Part shown: in pieces, positions 7,802 through 15,926 of the stretch | Layout of the letters: each line of letters opens with the position of its first letter | Numbering within the stretch: position 1 is the stretch's first letter | NCBI GenBank assembly: GCA_963745665.1 | Contig: CAVUYE010000002.1 | Span: forward strand, 1,736,001 to 1,800,000 | DNA from: Bog-473 sp963745665 | GTDB lineage: Bacteria > Actinomycetota > Acidimicrobiia > Acidimicrobiales > RAAP-2 | Reading direction: 5' to 3' | DNA length: 64,000 nt | Position numbers and translations under genes: made by a program | The notes under the pieces: generated by a model | Database searches by the model: none | Seen by the model: only the letters and a program-made list of their open reading frames with translations | What the model was told of the DNA's origin: nothing

Positions 7802-9073
7802 ATGCCCACGCTCTCGGAGGACCTCACCTTCCGCGGCCTGATCCACCAGGTGACCGACGCGGATCTCCTCGAGCGCTTCGACCAGCCCGGGCTCACGGTC
7901 TACGCCGGCTTCGACCCGTCCGCCGACAGCCTCCACGTGGGCAGCCTCATGCAGCTGTGCACATTGCGCCGGTTCCAGGACGCCGGCCACAGGACGATCT
8001 CCCTCGCCGGCGGCGGTACGGGCATGATCGGGGACCCGGGTGGCAAGCAGGACGAGCGCCAGCTGCTCGATCTGCCGACCATCGAGGGCTACGTCGAAGC
8101 GATCCGCCCCCAGCTGGGCCAGTTCCTCGACCTGGCCGATGGCCGCGCCCTCCTGCTCAATAACGCGGACTGGCTCGGCTCGCTCTCCACCCTCGAGTAC
8201 CTGCGCGACGTGGGCAAGCACTTCACGGTGAACCAGATGGTCGCCAAGGAGTCGGTCAAGAGTCGCTTCGACCGTCCGGATCAGGGGATCTCCTACACGG
8301 AGTTCAGCTACATGCTGCTGCAGGCCTACGACTTCCTGCGGCTCCACCTCGACCACGGTTGCGACGTGCAGTTCGGGGGCAGTGACCAGTGGGGCAACAT
8401 CACCATGGGCGTCGACTACATCCGGCGCGTCTGCGGCGACGAGGTGTGGGGCTTCACCACGCCGCTGATCGTGAAGGCTGACGGGACCAAGTACGGCAAG
8501 ACCGAGTCGGGCACCGTGTGGCTGGACCCGGGGCGGACCAGCCCGTTCTCCATGTACCAGTTCTTCCTCAACACGTCCGACGATCAGGTGGGTGAGCTGG
8601 TCCGGTTCCTGACCTTCCTCGAGCACGACCGGATCGACGAGCTCGACCGTCTGACGGCGGAGCAGCCCCAGCGTCGTGAGGCGCAGCGAGCGTTGGCCCG
8701 TGCCGTCACCGGTCTCGTCCACGGTGACGCCGAGGTGGCCAAGTGCGAAGAGGCGTCGGCCGCGCTCTTCGGGGAGGAGATCGCGGGCCTCAGCGAGGAG
8801 ATGCTGCTCGCTGTGACCGAGGATGCCCCCACTACGGACATCGCTCGTCCTGAGCTCCTCCATGGCCTCACGCTCGCCGACCTCTTCGAGCGCAGCGGCC
8901 TGGTCAAGTCCAAGAAGGAGGCGCGCCGCACCGTCGAGCAGGGCGGCGCGTACGTCAACAACCTCCGCCAGACCGACGACGGGCGCACCTTCGTGCCCGG
9001 CGATCTGCTCCACGACAGGTATCTCGTGCTCCGCAAAGGCCGCAAAGAGGTCCACATCGTCAAGGCCGTATGA
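7802..9073 (+). CDS. tyrS: Tyrosyl-tRNA synthetase
   Basis: Class I aminoacyl-tRNA synthetase charging tRNA-Tyr. The 423 residues start MPTLSEDLTFRGLIHQ. The HIGH-type motif is HVGS at residues 45-48, the tyrosine pocket contains YAGFDPSADSLH, the KMSKS-type loop is KYGKTESG near residue 230, and an S4 RNA-binding domain (SKKEARRTVEQGGAYVNN) closes the protein. The frame is open far upstream, but ATG 7802 fits the family start. The stop overlaps the next gene's ATG (ATGA at 9070). Confidence 0.96.
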   Translation: MPTLSEDLTFRGLIHQVTDADLLERFDQPGLTVYAGFDPSADSLHVGSLMQLCTLRRFQDAGHRTISLAGGGTGMIGDPGGKQDERQLLDLPTIEGYVEAIRPQLGQFLDLADGRALLLNNADWLGSLSTLEYLRDVGKHFTVNQMVAKESVKSRFDRPDQGISYTEFSYMLLQAYDFLRLHLDHGCDVQFGGSDQWGNITMGVDYIRRVCGDEVWGFTTPLIVKADGTKYGKTESGTVWLDPGRTSPFSMYQFFLNTSDDQVGELVRFLTFLEHDRIDELDRLTAEQPQRREAQRALARAVTGLVHGDAEVAKCEEASAALFGEEIAGLSEEMLLAVTEDAPTTDIARPELLHGLTLADLFERSGLVKSKKEARRTVEQGGAYVNNLRQTDDGRTFVPGDLLHDRYLVLRKGRKEVHIVKAV

Positions 9074-9588
9074 GGCGCCGTTTCCTTGTCCCGTCTCTCG
9101 TGCTCGTGACCGGATGTGCCTTTACCCTCACTTCGTGTGCGGGCGCGGATCAGGAGGGCTCGCCGGCGCATCGCATGTCGGTCTGGGTCAGCGGTACCTC
9201 GCTGGGCGAGGACATCGGGACCCTCGTCGCGGACAACGCACGGGTCCCCAAGGACGTGGCCAACGGCACGGGCGCCGTGCACGCTGCGTGTTCGACATTG
9301 CTCAACGACGCCGAGATGGCGAATTCGAGCCTGCCCTCGCCCGACCCCGACGTGACCGTACTGCTGACGAAGGCCTATGGGCTCGAGGGCACGGCGGCGA
9401 ACCAGTGCTTCGACGCCGGCGCCACGAATCAGAAGCTCCTGGCCGAGTCCCAGCGCAACGGAGTCAAGGCGGAGGCGCTCTACCAGGAGGCGTTGCAACG
9501 CATCCGCGTCGTTGACGGACAGGTGCCGGTGACGACGACGACCGCGGGCAACAGCGGGAACTCGGGCATCGGCGGCATCTTCGGATGA
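9070..9588 (+). CDS. Putative lipoprotein of unknown function
   Basis: 172 residues beginning with a signal sequence: Arg-rich MRRRF, hydrophobic LVPSLVLVTG, and lipobox candidates at LTSC (Cys23) or VTGC (Cys16). The rest is polar with conserved-looking Cys residues at VHAACS and NQCFDAG, and a Thr/Gly-rich tail. No family is recognised. It is coupled by 4-nt overlaps to tyrS upstream and to the flavin-reductase-like gene downstream. It is probably a surface-anchored protein that is simply co-transcribed. Confidence 0.7.
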   Translation: MRRRFLVPSLVLVTGCAFTLTSCAGADQEGSPAHRMSVWVSGTSLGEDIGTLVADNARVPKDVANGTGAVHAACSTLLNDAEMANSSLPSPDPDVTVLLTKAYGLEGTAANQCFDAGATNQKLLAESQRNGVKAEALYQEALQRIRVVDGQVPVTTTTAGNSGNSGIGGIFG

Positions 9589-10100
9589 ATCCCGACCCTG
9601 ACGAGCTCGACCGCCACCGGCGCCGGGTCCTGTGGGCGATGCCCACGGGCCTCTACCTGATCGGTAGTCGCCACGGCGACGACGTGAACCTCATGACGGC
9701 CAACCTCGTGGTGCAGGTCTGCATGGAGCCCAAGCTCATCGGCGTCGCGCTCGAAGCGGAGTCGGTGACGGCCCGCCTGGTGGCGGCGGGAGGCGGATTT
9801 GCCGTGTCGCTCCTCGCCCGCACCGACCGCGACGTGGTGCGCCGCTTCGTGAAACCGGTCAAGGAGGTTGAGCGCGCCCCTGACGGGGCCGTCCTCGCCT
9901 TGTCGGGTCAGCCCGTCACCGAGGTCGGACCGGATCGCCGCCCGGCATTGGCATCGGCCGCGGGCTACCTGGACTGCCGCCTGACGCACACCGAGCCTCT
10001 CGGCAGCCACGCCTGGTGCATCGGGGAGGTCATCGCGGTGAGCGGTGAGCCCACGGAGGTGTTGCGCATGGAGGACACCCGCATGCACTACGGCGGCTGA
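9585..10100 (+). CDS. Flavin reductase-like, FMN-binding split-barrel protein
   Basis: 171 residues with the flavin-reductase-like fold signature: the N-terminal block WAMPTGLYLIGSRHGDDVNLMTA, the middle block PKLIGVALEAESVTARLV and GGGFAVSLLARTDRDVVRRF. Such proteins bind FMN and either reduce flavin for partner oxygenases or act as small oxidoreductases. It overlaps the lipoprotein stop by 4 nt. The specific reaction is not deducible. Confidence 0.8.
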   Translation: MNPDPDELDRHRRRVLWAMPTGLYLIGSRHGDDVNLMTANLVVQVCMEPKLIGVALEAESVTARLVAAGGGFAVSLLARTDRDVVRRFVKPVKEVERAPDGAVLALSGQPVTEVGPDRRPALASAAGYLDCRLTHTEPLGSHAWCIGEVIAVSGEPTEVLRMEDTRMHYGG

Positions 10101-10130
10101 CCACCCAGCCCCCGCCGGCCTTGCCGCGAC

Positions 10131-10373
10131 TCAGGCCGAGGCGTCCCCGCCCGCGCCCGGCTTGGGCCGCAGGTCGATGCGCAGCGTCAAGATGCCGTCG
10201 ACCAAGTCGGCCTCGGCGTCACCGATCATGGCGAAGTCCGAGAAGTCGCGTTGGGCCTGCTCCCGGAAGCGTTGGCGCTCGGGCCCCTCTACCGGCGGCA
10301 TTCCGCGCGTGCGGACCGCCTCGGCCCGGGCCCGGAACCGGGCAATCATCTCTTGCGGGTCGAACCCGGGCAT
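10131..10373 (-). CDS. Small conserved-looking hypothetical protein
   Basis: About 80 residues, MPGFDPQEMIARFRARAEAV... ending in GAGGDASA. A predicted amphipathic helical N-terminus is followed by ADLVDGILTLRIDLRP, which looks like a beta strand pair. The longer open frame to 10721 has low-quality composition, so ATG 10373 is preferred. A TACGCT -10 candidate ends 8 nt upstream (plus-strand 10381-10386). Function unknown. Confidence 0.55.
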   Translation of the reverse strand: MPGFDPQEMIARFRARAEAVRTRGMPPVEGPERQRFREQAQRDFSDFAMIGDAEADLVDGILTLRIDLRPKPGAGGDASA

Positions 10374-10610
10374 GACGGTCAGCGTAGAGGGTGCACGGGT
10401 CGACGAGCGACCCGCCAGAGCACCACCGGCACGACCCGCCGAGACCCACGACAAGTGCGTCCCCGTCGCTGTGCACCCCTCCTGACCTGCGGCCGGGCAG
10501 GGACGCCGCTCGCAACCACTACAATGTCCAGACGGTCGATCCGGCCCGTACGGTCCGGCCGTAAGGGGGCGGGACGCCAAGATGCGGACCGGGTGTGACA
10601 AGGAGTTCTC
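10374..10610. other. Divergent intergenic region with candidate -10 boxes
   Basis: 237 bp between the minus-strand hypothetical gene and the small zinc-ribbon gene. It holds the minus-strand -10 candidate at 10386-10381 and a plus-strand TACAAT at 10520-10525, a good -10 match about 90 nt before the zinc-ribbon start. No -35, hairpin or RNA gene was recognised. Confidence 0.4.
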
Positions 10611-10817
10611 GTGAAAAAGGGACGCCATCGGCGCTTCGAGGAAGCGCGCAGTCTGAAGCGATCGTCGACCGAGTCGACAGGACGCTGTGCCGAGTGTGGG
10701 GCAGAGCCCGATGACGTCCACGCGTCATGGTGCCTGGCCGAAGAGGACAAGTACGACCGCATCCTCGGTTCGATGCCGACCAGTGCCGTGGCCGACGACG
10801 ACCCGTTGAACGACTAA
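10611..10817 (+). CDS. Small Cys-containing (zinc-ribbon-like) protein
   Basis: 68 residues, basic at the N-terminus (MKKGRHRRFEEARSLKRSS) with a short ribbon-like motif CAECGAEPDDVHASWC and an acidic tail. The GTG start has a strong AAGGAG 5 nt upstream (10600-10605). The stop overlaps the stop of the convergent gene by 3 bp. It may bind zinc through Cys/His; no family name is claimed. Confidence 0.65.
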   Translation: MKKGRHRRFEEARSLKRSSTESTGRCAECGAEPDDVHASWCLAEEDKYDRILGSMPTSAVADDDPLND

Positions 10818-11575
10818 CTGGCGGCCTCGTCGCCCACACGGCTGCGCACGGCCGGATGGGGGAGTGCCACACCCTTCGTTCGTAGGCGGTCACGCTCTTC
10901 GACCAATTCGACGAAGTGGTCGTAAGCCTTCGGGCCCACCATCGCCGTGAGCTCGGGCCGCATCTCCTTGTAGACCGGCTTGTCCCCGACGAAGGCGTCG
11001 GGTGATTCGGTGCACCACCAATGGAACTCGCGTCCTCCCTTGCCCCAGTGCCGGCGGTCCCACTGCCGGATGACCGACGTCACATGACCCTCGTCGTCGT
11101 CGACCGCATCCTCGCGGCGCAGGGGTAGCTGCCAGCACACCTCCGGCTTGAGGGTCATGTGGTCGACGCCCCGCTTCATGGCAGCAATGTGGAAGGCGCA
11201 CCCGACGCCGCCGGCGAACCCGGGCTTGTTGAGGAAGATGCAGGCATCGTCGACCAGACGGGTGACCGTCTCGCCGCCCTTGTTCTCGTGGATGACGTTC
11301 TTCTTGGTCCCGTGGTTCTGCCACTCGTCCGCGGTCAGGGTGGCAGCTGCCTTCTCGACCCGCCGCGCGTCCTTCTTGTTGACGAGGTGGGCGCCGTAGC
11401 TGCAACACCCCTGCACGAGCTCGGGCGCGGGGCCCGTGAGCACGCCCTGGCACCCGTTACCGAAGATGCAGGTCCAGTTGCTCGTCAAGAACGTGGCGTC
11501 GAACACCCACGTCCGCTCCTCCTCGTCGTCCTCGAAGCTGATCCACTCATGTGCGTCGGTCGGTGTCGTGGCCAC
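10814..11575 (-). CDS. Cys-rich conserved protein, YkgJ/DUF3109-like
   Basis: 253 residues with two cysteine clusters: C36, C42 and the pair C57-C58 (NWTCIFGNGCQG, VQGCCSYGAHL), then C112, C126 and C147 (ACIFLNKPGF, VGCAFHIAAMKRG, KPEVCWQLPLR). The second cluster resembles the 'CIFL...C...H...KP..C..P' pattern of YkgJ/DUF3109 putative Fe-S or zinc-chelating proteins. GTG 11575 is preceded by TAACGT (plus-strand 11584-11589) ending 9 nt away, so a leaderless start is likely. Function is unknown; the family link is by pattern only. Confidence 0.6.
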   Translation of the reverse strand: MATTPTDAHEWISFEDDEEERTWVFDATFLTSNWTCIFGNGCQGVLTGPAPELVQGCCSYGAHLVNKKDARRVEKAAATLTADEWQNHGTKKNVIHENKGGETVTRLVDDACIFLNKPGFAGGVGCAFHIAAMKRGVDHMTLKPEVCWQLPLRREDAVDDDEGHVTSVIRQWDRRHWGKGGREFHWWCTESPDAFVGDKPVYKEMRPELTAMVGPKAYDHFVELVEERDRLRTKGVALPHPAVRSRVGDEAAS

Positions 11576-11722
11576 GGCCAGGCACGTTACAGGGTGCGTG
11601 CGAGGGGTCCCTGCACACTCGACCTCATCCGATTTCAGTGAGGCCGCCCCGCGCTGTCACACCGACCCGGCAGCCGGGGCCGGAACGGTTCCGCCGGACC
11701 GACCCGACCCCATTTGTATCGC

Positions 11723-14700
11723 TCAGCCCGGCGGCGCCGACCCGAGGTGCTGGATCCCGACGATGGGCCCGTTGAGCTTCTTGCCCGGAATGGCGGTGTA
11801 GATCGAGCCCAGGAAGGGGGCGTCGCCGTAGTTGAAGACCCCGCCGTCGGCGCCCACCTCCCAGTACCCGTTGCCCGAATGGGTGACCGCGATGCCGACG
11901 ATGGCGGCGGCGAGGGACTGGCCCGGCTTGAGCGAGCCGGGAACCGAGCCGTAGAAGCCCATCTTGTAGTTGAAGACCCCGCCGTCGGAGGCGACGAGGA
12001 CGTAGCCCTGGCCACTCGCGGCCGCCGCGATGCCCACGATGGGGGCGTTGATGTGGACGCCGCCCAGGCCGCCCTCGTAGAGGGCGTCGCCCTCGGCGTA
12101 GACGTCGCCGAACTGGTCGACCAGCCAGGCCCCTTGGCCCGAGTTGTCCGACGCCATGCCGACGATGTGCGCACCGGGGGGCAAGGACAACGCCGGCAGC
12201 GGTGGCACCGAGCCGAAGTTGTAGATCTTGCCGTTCTGGGCCACCAGCCAATAGCCCGTCTCGGCGGTCGGCGCCCCGATGGCCGCAATGGGCGAGGGCA
12301 GGCTCTGGCCGCCCAAAGAGCCGTAGAAATTGGCCCCGCCCAAGGCGAAGACCCCGCCGTCAGAGCCCACCATGACGTATCCGTTGGGACCGGGCGAGTT
12401 GGCCAGGCCCACTACGGGGGAGTTTAGGTGATTGTCGGCCAGCGACCCGTTGAAGTTGAGACCGAAGTCGAAGATCCCGCCCTCGTCGGCCACGAGGCGG
12501 TAGCCGTTGGGGTTGAAGGTCGGCGCGGCCGGGGCCACCTCGACCGAGCCGATGGTGCACGAGCCGTTGGTCCCCTCCCCGCGGGCGTCGCCGCGCTGGT
12601 CCGTGCTGACCCCGGTGCCGGCGCAGGTCGCCGAGGGGATGGCCCCGATGGCCGGGCTCCCGGTCTCGGGCTCCTCGGTGGCCGTCGGACCCCCGTTGTT
12701 GCCGAGAGCACCCAGCTGGGGGTTCTGTCCGATGATGTCGGTCGATGCCGGCGTACCACAGCTCGAGTCGTCGATCAGGTTGTAGCCGAGCGACTGGAGA
12801 GTGCCCCCATCGGTGAAGGTGCAATTGAGTCCTTCCACCCCTCCGGACACGCCATCGGCCACGATGCTCTCGCCGATGGCGAGAGTGGATTCGTCGTCCG
12901 TGTTGATGTTGCCCCCGCCTTCCCCGGCGCTGTTGCCCGCGATGGTGTCGAAGAGGAATGTCGTGTCAGTGCCGGTTTGCGCACTGTCGCAGCCGGTGCC
13001 GAAGTAGGCGCCACCCAGCAACTGTGCCGAGTTGTTGGCGATGGTGTCGTTGGTCAGTGTCAGCGGATTGCAGAAGTCGGACACAATCCCACCCCCGTCG
13101 CCCACGAACTCGGTGATACCGATCTCCGCGATTACCTCGTTGTTGCTGATGGTCGATTGCGTGATGGAGGTGGTGCCGCCGTCGAGCAGGACGCCTCCGG
13201 CGCCCTCCGTCACTTGGTTGGAGCTGATGTCCGCCTGCGAGACGTGGACCGTGCCACTGAAGGTTGCGAGCCCACCGCCCCCGTAGGCCTGGTTCGAGTC
13301 GAGCGAGCCACCGGTGAAGGTGACGACCGCTCCTCCGACCCACAGTCCACCCCCGTAGGCGGAGTCCCCATTTACCCAGATGGCGCTGTTGTCGTTGACC
13401 GTGTCACTCATGAATGTGTCAGTGCCGCCGTCGGCGTAGATCCCGCCCCCCGAACCGTTGTCCGTCGCAGCCACCCCCGCCGTGTTGGCGTCGACCGTCT
13501 CGTCGGTGAACGAGTTCGTACCGTCGTCGGTGTAGATGCCGCCGCCCTCGCTGTCTGCGGTGTTGCCACTGATGGTGTCGCCGCTCAACGTGTTGGTGCC
13601 GTCATCGATGTAAAAGCCGCCCCCATCGCCCTCGCCGGTGGCCTGGTTGCCGTTCACCGTGTTGTTACTGAACGTGTTGGTGCCGTCGTCGATATAGAAG
13701 CCACCGCCTTCCCCGTCGTCGGTGACCGTGTTGTCGTTCACCGTCTCGTCGGTGAAGGTGTTCGAACCTTGAAGGACGTAGAAGCCGCCGCCCTCGCCGC
13801 TCGCGTCAGTCGCCTGGTTGTCGGTGACGGACTGGCCGCTGAAGGTGTTGGTCCCGTCGTCGATGTAGACGCCACCACCCTCTCCGTCGTCATCGGCCAC
13901 GTTGCTCGAGATGCTGCCGCCGGTGAACGTGTTGGTCCCGCCATGGGTGTACACGCCGCCGCCCTGGTCGTCGGTGGCCGTGTTCGCGGTGATCGCGTCG
14001 TCGTTGAACGTGTTCGTCCCGGACTCGATGAAGACACCCCCACCGGAATCGGCGGTGTTGTCGCTGATGGTGTCGTCGGAGACGGTCGGGTCGGCTCCGG
14101 CGACGTAGACGCCGCCACCGTCGGTGGCCGAATTGCCTTGGGCCGAAGTGGTACCGCCGATCGTGACGCCGGACACGGTGCCCTGACCCTGCTCGAGTGC
14201 CAGGCCACCGCCATTGTCGGAGGCGGAGTTGCCGTCGATCTCGCCGCTCCCGCCGATGGTGCCACCGGTGATCGCCACGGTGCCCGCCGCGGCGTAGACG
14301 CCGCCCCCGTCGCCGCCCGTGGCCGAGTTGTCGCTGATGGCGTCGCTCGTCAGCGTCATGGCGGGGGCAGGTGACTCCTCGATGGCCGACTGTTCCTGAG
14401 CGATCCCGCCACCGCTGCCCGTGGTGGTGTTGGCGGTCACCGTGGAGTTGCTGAGCTGAAGGTTCCCCTCGTTGAGGATGCCGCCGCCGTCACTCCCGGT
14501 GTTGTCACCGTCCTCGATCGTGACCCCCGAGATGATGGCTGTCGTGTCCCCGTCGACTTGGAAGACGTTGATGTCGGTCCCGGAATCGGTCCCTTCGTCC
14601 GCCAGGATCACCCCGTTGGCCGCGTTTGTTCCGGTGTAGGTGATGGTCAGGGTGTTCGGGTTCCCGGCGCCACTCCCGATTGTGAGGTTCAGGTTGTTCG

Positions 14701-15004
14701 AATCGACGTTGTAGAAGTCCTGTGAGGGTGTGAGCGTCGACGGGTCGGGCAGGTCGATCGTCATGTCCGAATCAGCGTTGTTGAAGGCATCGATGGCCGA
14801 GCGCAGCGTGCAGTCGCCCTCCGTCGCCGCGGTGCAATTCCCCGGAGCCAGGGTGCCGCTGTCGACGGGGTCGTTCACCGTGATGGTCGTCGTCGCCCCC
14901 GCGGGCCCCTCGCCGAGGGCTTCGATCCCCACCCCCACCCCGGTGCCGAGAATCAACGAGACGAGGGCCAGCCCCGCTCCGAAACGACCGACGGACAGTC
15001 TCAT
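11723..15004 (-). CDS. Large secreted parallel beta-helix protein with C-terminal GYWLVA-type repeats
   Basis: 1093 residues. A signal peptide (residues 1-37, ending GPAGA) is followed by a CSLREA-like entry (GDCTLRSAIDAFNNADS). A long right-handed beta-helix (about 140-760) follows, with Gly-Gly-Gly turns and 'DGTNTFS..TVNDN' rungs like polymorphic outer-membrane or pectate-lyase-fold proteins. Residues about 835-1093 form six repeats of a 'GYWLVA.DGGVF.FG...FYGS' unit common in Acidimicrobiia exported proteins. There is no sortase motif or membrane anchor. The ATG has GGAGG 9 nt upstream. It is probably a cell-surface or secreted adhesive or polysaccharide-binding protein; no enzyme activity is evident. 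Confidence 0.85.
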   Translation of the reverse strand: MRLSVGRFGAGLALVSLILGTGVGVGIEALGEGPAGATTTITVNDPVDSGTLAPGNCTAATEGDCTLRSAIDAFNNADSDMTIDLPDPSTLTPSQDFYNVDSNNLNLTIGSGAGNPNTLTITYTGTNAANGVILADEGTDSGTDINVFQVDGDTTAIISGVTIEDGDNTGSDGGGILNEGNLQLSNSTVTANTTTGSGGGIAQEQSAIEESPAPAMTLTSDAISDNSATGGDGGGVYAAAGTVAITGGTIGGSGEIDGNSASDNGGGLALEQGQGTVSGVTIGGTTSAQGNSATDGGGVYVAGADPTVSDDTISDNTADSGGGVFIESGTNTFNDDAITANTATDDQGGGVYTHGGTNTFTGGSISSNVADDDGEGGGVYIDDGTNTFSGQSVTDNQATDASGEGGGFYVLQGSNTFTDETVNDNTVTDDGEGGGFYIDDGTNTFSNNTVNGNQATGEGDGGGFYIDDGTNTLSGDTISGNTADSEGGGIYTDDGTNSFTDETVDANTAGVAATDNGSGGGIYADGGTDTFMSDTVNDNSAIWVNGDSAYGGGLWVGGAVVTFTGGSLDSNQAYGGGGLATFSGTVHVSQADISSNQVTEGAGGVLLDGGTTSITQSTISNNEVIAEIGITEFVGDGGGIVSDFCNPLTLTNDTIANNSAQLLGGAYFGTGCDSAQTGTDTTFLFDTIAGNSAGEGGGNINTDDESTLAIGESIVADGVSGGVEGLNCTFTDGGTLQSLGYNLIDDSSCGTPASTDIIGQNPQLGALGNNGGPTATEEPETGSPAIGAIPSATCAGTGVSTDQRGDARGEGTNGSCTIGSVEVAPAAPTFNPNGYRLVADEGGIFDFGLNFNGSLADNHLNSPVVGLANSPGPNGYVMVGSDGGVFALGGANFYGSLGGQSLPSPIAAIGAPTAETGYWLVAQNGKIYNFGSVPPLPALSLPPGAHIVGMASDNSGQGAWLVDQFGDVYAEGDALYEGGLGGVHINAPIVGIAAAASGQGYVLVASDGGVFNYKMGFYGSVPGSLKPGQSLAAAIVGIAVTHSGNGYWEVGADGGVFNYGDAPFLGSIYTAIPGKKLNGPIVGIQHLGSAPPG
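11726..12502 (-). repeat. Six ~42-residue 'GY-LV-DGGVF' coding repeats
   Basis: Codes for units starting YRLVADEGGIF, GYVMVGSDGGVF, GYWLVAQNGKIY, GAWLVDQFGDVY, GYVLVASDGGVF and GYWEVGADGGVF, each ending in a 'P(I/V)VGI' strand. The regular length suggests one propeller-like domain. Confidence 0.8.
12900..14560 (-). repeat. Beta-helix coding repeats
   Basis: Codes for a run of imperfect rungs of roughly 22-25 residues with Asn/Asp/Thr-rich strands and GGG(V/I/F)Y turns; the DDGTNTF form recurs several times between about 13500 and 13900. The DNA copies are diverged, so the array is old rather than freshly expanded. Confidence 0.75.
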
Positions 15005-15198
15005 GGGCCCGAACCTCCGTGTGTACTTGGTGTCTCCGATGTCTGCGAGTGACGGTACTCGTCTCCCTACGTCGGCGCCATGGGCATTTCACCTGCGTAC
15101 AACCCATGACTGCGGCGCCGGCACCCGTCGGGTCCCGTCAGGCTCGGGCTGGCCTCGGACGGCGAGGGGCGAGGGGCCGTCGCACGGGCGACAGGCCG

Positions 15199-15204
15199 TA
15201 CACT
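15199..15204 (+). promoter_or_regulatory. Predicted -10 box (TACACT) of the nfuA-like gene
   Basis: TACACT ends 8 nt before ATG 15212, predicting a leaderless transcript. The rest of 15005-15198, between two divergent genes, shows no RNA gene or clear operator. Confidence 0.4.
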
Positions 15205-15211
15205 GGGAGAT

Positions 15212-15871
15212 ATGGCCACCACCGCCGAGGATCTCCAGACCACCACTCCCATCGTCACGCTGACGCCCGAGGCGCACAAGATCGTGCGGGACGCCATCGC
15301 TCAGGAGCCCGACCCGGCCAGCCTCGCCCTCTGGCTCGAGGTGCGGGGGGTGCAGGAGGGGTCCTTCATCTACGACCTCTACTTCCAGGCCGTCTCCGAC
15401 TCCGACGAGGGTGACGCCCGCCACACCCAGGACGAGCTCGAGATCGTCATCCCGTCCGGCAGCATCGACCGCCTCCGCGGCGCACGGCTCGAGTGGTCCG
15501 AGGCCGACGGCGGTGGTCTCGTGCTGGTCAACCCCAACACGCCGACGCCCGAGGAGGCCTCGCCGAGCGTCCCGCCCGAAGTCCTGGCCAAGGGCATCAC
15601 GGGCCCGCTCGCCGTCCGCGTGGTGGCCGTGCTGGAGCAGGCCGTCAACCCCTCCATCGCCAGCCACGGCGGACGGGCCGACCTGGTGGCGCTCGACGAG
15701 GAGGACGGCACGGCCTACCTCCGTCTGTCCGGAGGTTGCCAGGGTTGCGCCATGTCGCAGATGACGCTGCGCCAGGGCATCGAGACCACCCTGCTCGAAG
15801 AGGTGCCCGAGTTGAAGCGCGTGGCCGACGTGACCGATCACGGCAGCGGGGACAACCCCTTCTACAGCTGA
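15212..15871 (+). CDS. nfuA: NfuA-like iron-sulfur cluster carrier
   Basis: 219 residues in two parts. Residues about 15-105 resemble an A-type (IscA-like) domain but carry no cysteine, as in NfuA. Residues about 125-219 are a NifU C-terminal domain with the cluster-binding pair in LSGGCQGCAMSQMTLRQGIE. It would deliver [4Fe-4S] clusters to apo-proteins. It stands alone ahead of the aro operon, with its own putative leaderless promoter. Confidence 0.85.
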   Translation: MATTAEDLQTTTPIVTLTPEAHKIVRDAIAQEPDPASLALWLEVRGVQEGSFIYDLYFQAVSDSDEGDARHTQDELEIVIPSGSIDRLRGARLEWSEADGGGLVLVNPNTPTPEEASPSVPPEVLAKGITGPLAVRVVAVLEQAVNPSIASHGGRADLVALDEEDGTAYLRLSGGCQGCAMSQMTLRQGIETTLLEEVPELKRVADVTDHGSGDNPFYS

Positions 15872-15914
15872 GGAATTGGGTCCCTGAGGCCTCGGGACGG
15901 CGCTGGCCGTCCGG

Positions 15915-15920
15915 TAGCGT
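15915..15920 (+). promoter_or_regulatory. Predicted -10 box (TAGCGT) of the aro operon
   Basis: TAGCGT ends 7 nt before the aroC GTG at 15927, exactly the spacing for a transcript starting at the initiation codon. The same hexamer stands before menB. Confidence 0.45.
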
Positions 15921-15926
15921 TGCTGT

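Noticed and set aside
12428..14374. 648-codon plus-strand frame opposite the beta-helix gene
   Set aside because: A Val/Gly/Asp-rich shadow produced by the repeats of the real minus-strand gene.
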